Positions 61,228 through 64,000 of a stretch of 64,000 bases of DNA are shown here, one piece after another. The stretch spans positions 1 to 64,000 of the forward strand of contig JAAZMZ010000007.1 of the NCBI GenBank assembly GCA_012798535.1, given 5' to 3'. The position numbers and the translations under genes are program-made. The stretch's first letter is position 1, and every line of letters begins with the position of its first letter. This DNA comes from Leptolinea sp. (GTDB lineage: Bacteria > Chloroflexota > Anaerolineae > Anaerolineales > Anaerolineaceae). Under the pieces are notes generated by a model that ran no database searches, was not told the DNA's origin, and saw only the letters and a program-made list of their open reading frames with translations.

Positions 61228-62079
61228 TTACTCTCTAACATAATCCGGGTAGGCGACTATTCCAATAGTACCGGGGCCCAAATTGGCCGCCACGGGAATG
61301 GAAAGCTCGGTAATAATCACTTCCCGGCATGAAAATCGCTGCTTGACTTGCCTGACCAGATCGTCCGCTGCGGCAGGATCCGAGGCGTGAACTACAGCTA
61401 TATGGACGGGCCGATTGCCGATGCGTTTCTCAACGGTTTCCAGCACCCGTTGAATGGATATGCTGCGGGTGCGTACCTTGTCCGCCATTTCCAGAAGACC
61501 GTCTTTTAACAATACGATGGGCTTGATTTTCAAGAAAGATCCGAACAGGCTCTGAATGGCTGTGACCCGCCCATTCAGATGAGCAAATTCCAGAGTATCC
61601 AGCGTGAAAATCACGGTGATATGTTTCTTCAGAGATTCCATGCGGTCAACAATCGCCTGGATGTTATACCCGGCGTTTTCCATGATCCTTGCCTCGCGGC
61701 ACATGAATCCAAGAGCGACCGAACCGGCGCACGAATCAAACGCAGTTACATTGAATTCACCCTCCACATCGCGGGCGGCCATTTGAACTGCAGCAAAAGT
61801 ACCAGACAGCTTACTGGAAACGTGCATGGATAGTATCTTTTCACCCTTTTTCGCAATAGAGCGATAGAAATCGGCAATTTTGGCGGGAGAAGGTAGAGAG
61901 GTTTTGGGAATGATGCCAGTTTGCCTGACCAGTTTATAGAAATTCTCGGGGAAAATATCCACTCCCGAAGTGTATACCTTTTCACCAAATCGAACCATGA
62001 GTGGAAGAATATTGATCTGATATTTCTCCGCCCAACCGGGCGGCATATCAACTGAACCATCGGTGACTATGTGAATCAT
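61228..62079 (-). CDS. DegV-family fatty-acid-binding protein
   Basis: A 283-aa cytoplasmic protein. N-terminal MIHIVTDGSVDMPPGWAEKY with the family start VTDSxxDL-like, INILPLMVRFGEKVYTSGVD, TSLPSPAKIADFY, HVSSKLSGTFAAVQMAA, then LDTLEFAHLNGRVTAIQSLF and FLKIKPIVLLKDGLLE, ending NLGPGTIGIVAYPD. DegV proteins present fatty acids to the kinase FakA; no fakA is visible here. It overlaps the sigma-factor stop by four bases (62076-62079) and is followed by the small membrane protein, so all three are one operon. Confidence 0.92.
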   Translation of the reverse strand: MIHIVTDGSVDMPPGWAEKYQINILPLMVRFGEKVYTSGVDIFPENFYKLVRQTGIIPKTSLPSPAKIADFYRSIAKKGEKILSMHVSSKLSGTFAAVQMAARDVEGEFNVTAFDSCAGSVALGFMCREARIMENAGYNIQAIVDRMESLKKHITVIFTLDTLEFAHLNGRVTAIQSLFGSFLKIKPIVLLKDGLLEMADKVRTRSISIQRVLETVEKRIGNRPVHIAVVHASDPAAADDLVRQVKQRFSCREVIITELSIPVAANLGPGTIGIVAYPDYVRE

Positions 62080-62633
62080 TCTTGCTCCAGGATCTCTTTG
62101 ATCTTTATTCGCAATTCAATCAATGTGCGGTGATAAAGGCTCTTGATGGCACCTTCACTTTTGGACATGATCACGGCAATTTCTGCGTTGGATAATTGCT
62201 GAACGAATTTCAGGATTACGAGCTGTTGTCGTTCGGGGGTAAGTCGCTGAATGACCTCGATCAACTTCTCCACTTCCTGATAATCTACCACCTGGTGTTC
62301 CGGTTGGTCGCCGCTCATCACCAGATTTATCTGGTCATCCAGTGCCACTTCCTGACGGCGGCTATTGTCTCGGTGCCAGTTGGCTACCAGGTTATGCGCG
62401 ATGCGATATAACCAGGCAGAAAATGGGACCCCTTTTTGCGTATACCTGTCGATCCGTCCGAGGGCGCGCTGGAAAACCCGGGCTGTCAGATCTTCCGCAT
62501 CGGTTGTACTACCTGTGCGGTAATAGATGTAGCTGAAGATCTTATTGACATATTTCTCATATAGAAAACTGAACGCCTCTGCGTCTCCCTGGATGGCACG
62601 CTGTAAAGCCTCGTCTTCGGTCAGGTCAGCCAT
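62076..62633 (-). CDS. ECF-type RNA polymerase sigma factor
   Basis: A 185-aa sigma-70-family protein with regions 2 and 4 only: FSFLYEKYVNKIFSYIYYRT, DAEDLTARVFQRALGRID, FSAWLYRIAHNLVANWHRDN (region 2) and LTPERQQLVILKFVQQLSNA, EIAVIMSKSEGAIKSLYHRT (region 4.2). It should direct transcription of a small regulon including, commonly, its own operon. It is co-transcribed with degV and an 89-aa membrane protein that could control it. No clear Shine-Dalgarno precedes the ATG. Confidence 0.93.
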   Translation of the reverse strand: MADLTEDEALQRAIQGDAEAFSFLYEKYVNKIFSYIYYRTGSTTDAEDLTARVFQRALGRIDRYTQKGVPFSAWLYRIAHNLVANWHRDNSRRQEVALDDQINLVMSGDQPEHQVVDYQEVEKLIEVIQRLTPERQQLVILKFVQQLSNAEIAVIMSKSEGAIKSLYHRTLIELRIKIKEILEQE

Positions 62634-62696
62634 GAAAAGGTCCCATATTTCGTATGACTTATATAACCCTGATATCTGATATAGGATGCTGTTCTT

Positions 62697-64000
62697 TCAT
62701 CGAAGGTTAATCGCCTCTTGAACCGCTTTGTAGGCATTGACAATCCCATAACCGGACACGTTATTCGGCACATTCTCCTTATTCACACACGCGGGAGCAA
62801 CACCGGTGTAAGCATCAGCATTCATATTCAATATCGCTCTTGTCAGGTCGATTTCCCCGATTAATGTGGGATTGGCAGACCACATCAACGCCACCACTCC
62901 GGCAACATGCGGCCCTGCCATCGAGGTGCCAGAGGCGATTTCATACGTTGAATCCGGATATGAGGAAGCAATATCAACTCCGGGAGCGGTAATATCCGGT
63001 TTGATCCGTCCGCTGCCGTCCACATTTACAGGGCCGATGCTGCTGAATCCGGCCATATTTCCTGATTTATCAATCGCGCCGACGGAATAGACATCTTCAT
63101 AAATGGCCGGAGGGTCCTTAACCGTGGAACATCCACCATAGCCTGAATTTCCTGTAGAAACCACCACAAACACACCGGCAGTTTTAAGTGCCCGTACCGC
63201 GGGTAAAAAGATATTCGCATCGCAGCCTTCCACTTCCGGACAGCCCCAGGAATTATTTAATATATTCGCCCCCTTTTCGGGTCTGCCGTCCTTGAAGGGA
63301 TCCCCTTTTTGCGGAAATGGGGCCAGCATGAATTGCATGCAATCCAGATAAAAACCCGGATTTCCCAGGTTTCTCCCCAAATTCACACACCCGATCCATT
63401 TCGCCCCGGGAGCTACCCCCACACTCTTCCCAAGTATGGAGCCCAGAGTATGGGTTCCGTGGCCGCCAATATCCGTCGGGTATGTCGAACCGAACCATGG
63501 ATCGAACCAGTTGTAGTCATTCTCATGATCCAGATTCCCCCTATACGATGCAGCCAATTCGGGATGATCCCCCTGTACACCGCTATCGGATTGTCCGATC
63601 ACAACACCATCTCCGTAGATATGCAGCTCATTTTGCACTTTTTCGGCGCCGATCATCTGCAGATTCCAGCGGTCAATGTCTGATTCAGCCAGTATCCCGC
63701 TGGCAGTCGGGATTTTCTCTGCCAGTGGGCGCAGCATGGGACTGTTCAGAACCCGGTCCACATCTTCTCGCGCGGCCAGTTGTGCCCGGAAGACAGGATC
63801 CGCGTACAGTTCGATGCCGTTGACCAGATAATACGGGGTATACCGCGCACCCATCGAATCCAGCCAGGAACGGATATCCTTTTGTGATTCTTCTGCGTTT
63901 TTCACAAGGAATGAATAGACTGCCTTGCGGCGTTCAACTGGATCGGCAATTGGATTGAACTTTTCTGTGTCAGCCTGTTCTTTCATAACTACAAAGACTT
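62697..64000 (-). CDS. subtilisin-like serine protease (S8), 5' end outside the window
   Basis: At least 433 residues are visible. Numbering from the Met at 63986, catalytic Asp 134 is in GQSDSGVQGDHPEL, His 176 in DIGGHGTHTLG and Ser 355 in ASGTSMAGPHVAG. The frame stays open past that Met to the window edge, and the upstream codons read Val-Phe-Val-Val before MKEQADTEKF. This continues an I9-like propeptide strand, so the Met at 63986 is probably internal and the true start with signal peptide lies outside. ERRKAVYSFLVKNAEESQKD is typical of the propeptide region. It is probably a secreted protease. The stop is 63 bases upstream of the sigma gene start. Confidence 0.9.
   Translation of the reverse strand, partial: VFVVMKEQADTEKFNPIADPVERRKAVYSFLVKNAEESQKDIRSWLDSMGARYTPYYLVNGIELYADPVFRAQLAAREDVDRVLNSPMLRPLAEKIPTASGILAESDIDRWNLQMIGAEKVQNELHIYGDGVVIGQSDSGVQGDHPELAASYRGNLDHENDYNWFDPWFGSTYPTDIGGHGTHTLGSILGKSVGVAPGAKWIGCVNLGRNLGNPGFYLDCMQFMLAPFPQKGDPFKDGRPEKGANILNNSWGCPEVEGCDANIFLPAVRALKTAGVFVVVSTGNSGYGGCSTVKDPPAIYEDVYSVGAIDKSGNMAGFSSIGPVNVDGSGRIKPDITAPGVDIASSYPDSTYEIASGTSMAGPHVAGVVALMWSANPTLIGEIDLTRAILNMNADAYTGVAPACVNKENVPNNVSGYGIVNAYKAVQEAINLR

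Overview
The window looks like a chromosomal segment of an uncultured or poorly studied bacterium of the Chloroflexota, most likely class Anaerolineae. This is inferred from gene content and style, not from a database search. The clues are secreted proteins with Thr-Pro linkers (lipoprotein, LysM/FN3 protein, PpiC foldase), a Gld-type ABC operon next to an rpoD-like sigma gene, a giant Pro/Glu-rich TPR protein, a split AddAB-like operon next to recJ, and an amidohydrolase fused to a CYTH-like domain. Most of the window is moderately GC-rich housekeeping DNA.

Layout. 1-163 is the end of a SIS-domain sugar isomerase-like gene. 164-3480 is an AT-rich accessory block with an FRG-domain gene and an overlapping two-gene module of unknown function (a soluble 306-aa protein plus a small multi-pass membrane protein). 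3685-7379 encodes two exported Ig/SH3/LysM/FN3 proteins. 7391-7637 holds a tRNA-Pro(CGG) whose 3' end is repeated twice more at an exact 85-bp period. 7873-11708 is a Gld-like ABC exporter operon. It is followed by an rpoD-family sigma factor, a TPR scaffold, ndk and ftsH. Reading left, 21660-19200 is a glycosyltransferase-yraN-miaA operon.

21720-28017 carries cinA, an MtaD-like deaminase-CYTH fusion, glgA and malQ, with a DMT exporter convergent to them. 29074-31684 carries sodA, a ferredoxin and fumC. 36153-31695 (minus) is a tight run of pseudouridine synthase, baseplate-J-like membrane protein, ruvX, mltG and polyphosphate glucokinase. 37115-44589 is a recombination operon: AddB-like ATPase, UvrD helicase, free-standing Fe-S RecB-type nuclease and RecJ. 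44745-47153 is rpsF-ssb-rpsR plus a PpiC foldase.

52743-47214 (minus) is thrC-rnc-smc, with scpA divergent from it, followed by a zinc-ribbon protein and mutS. 58872-56927 (minus) is fmt-panE. The right end holds a DUF4870 protein, an S51 peptidase-like/CysS-tail fusion, a CxxS glutaredoxin, a sigma-degV-membrane protein operon and a subtilase that runs off the window.

Themes. Genome maintenance is concentrated here: split AddAB, RecJ, SSB, MutS, SMC/ScpA, RuvX and a YraN nuclease-like protein. Glycogen/maltodextrin and polyphosphate-glucose metabolism (GlgA, MalQ, PpgK) and oxygen tolerance (SodA) are also represented. Several genes (scpA, fmt, grx, probably cinA) have a -10 element only 6-11 bases from the start codon and no Shine-Dalgarno sequence, which points to leaderless transcripts. 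The least explained parts are the AT-rich block, the tRNA-tail repeat and the three-protein AddAB-like machine.
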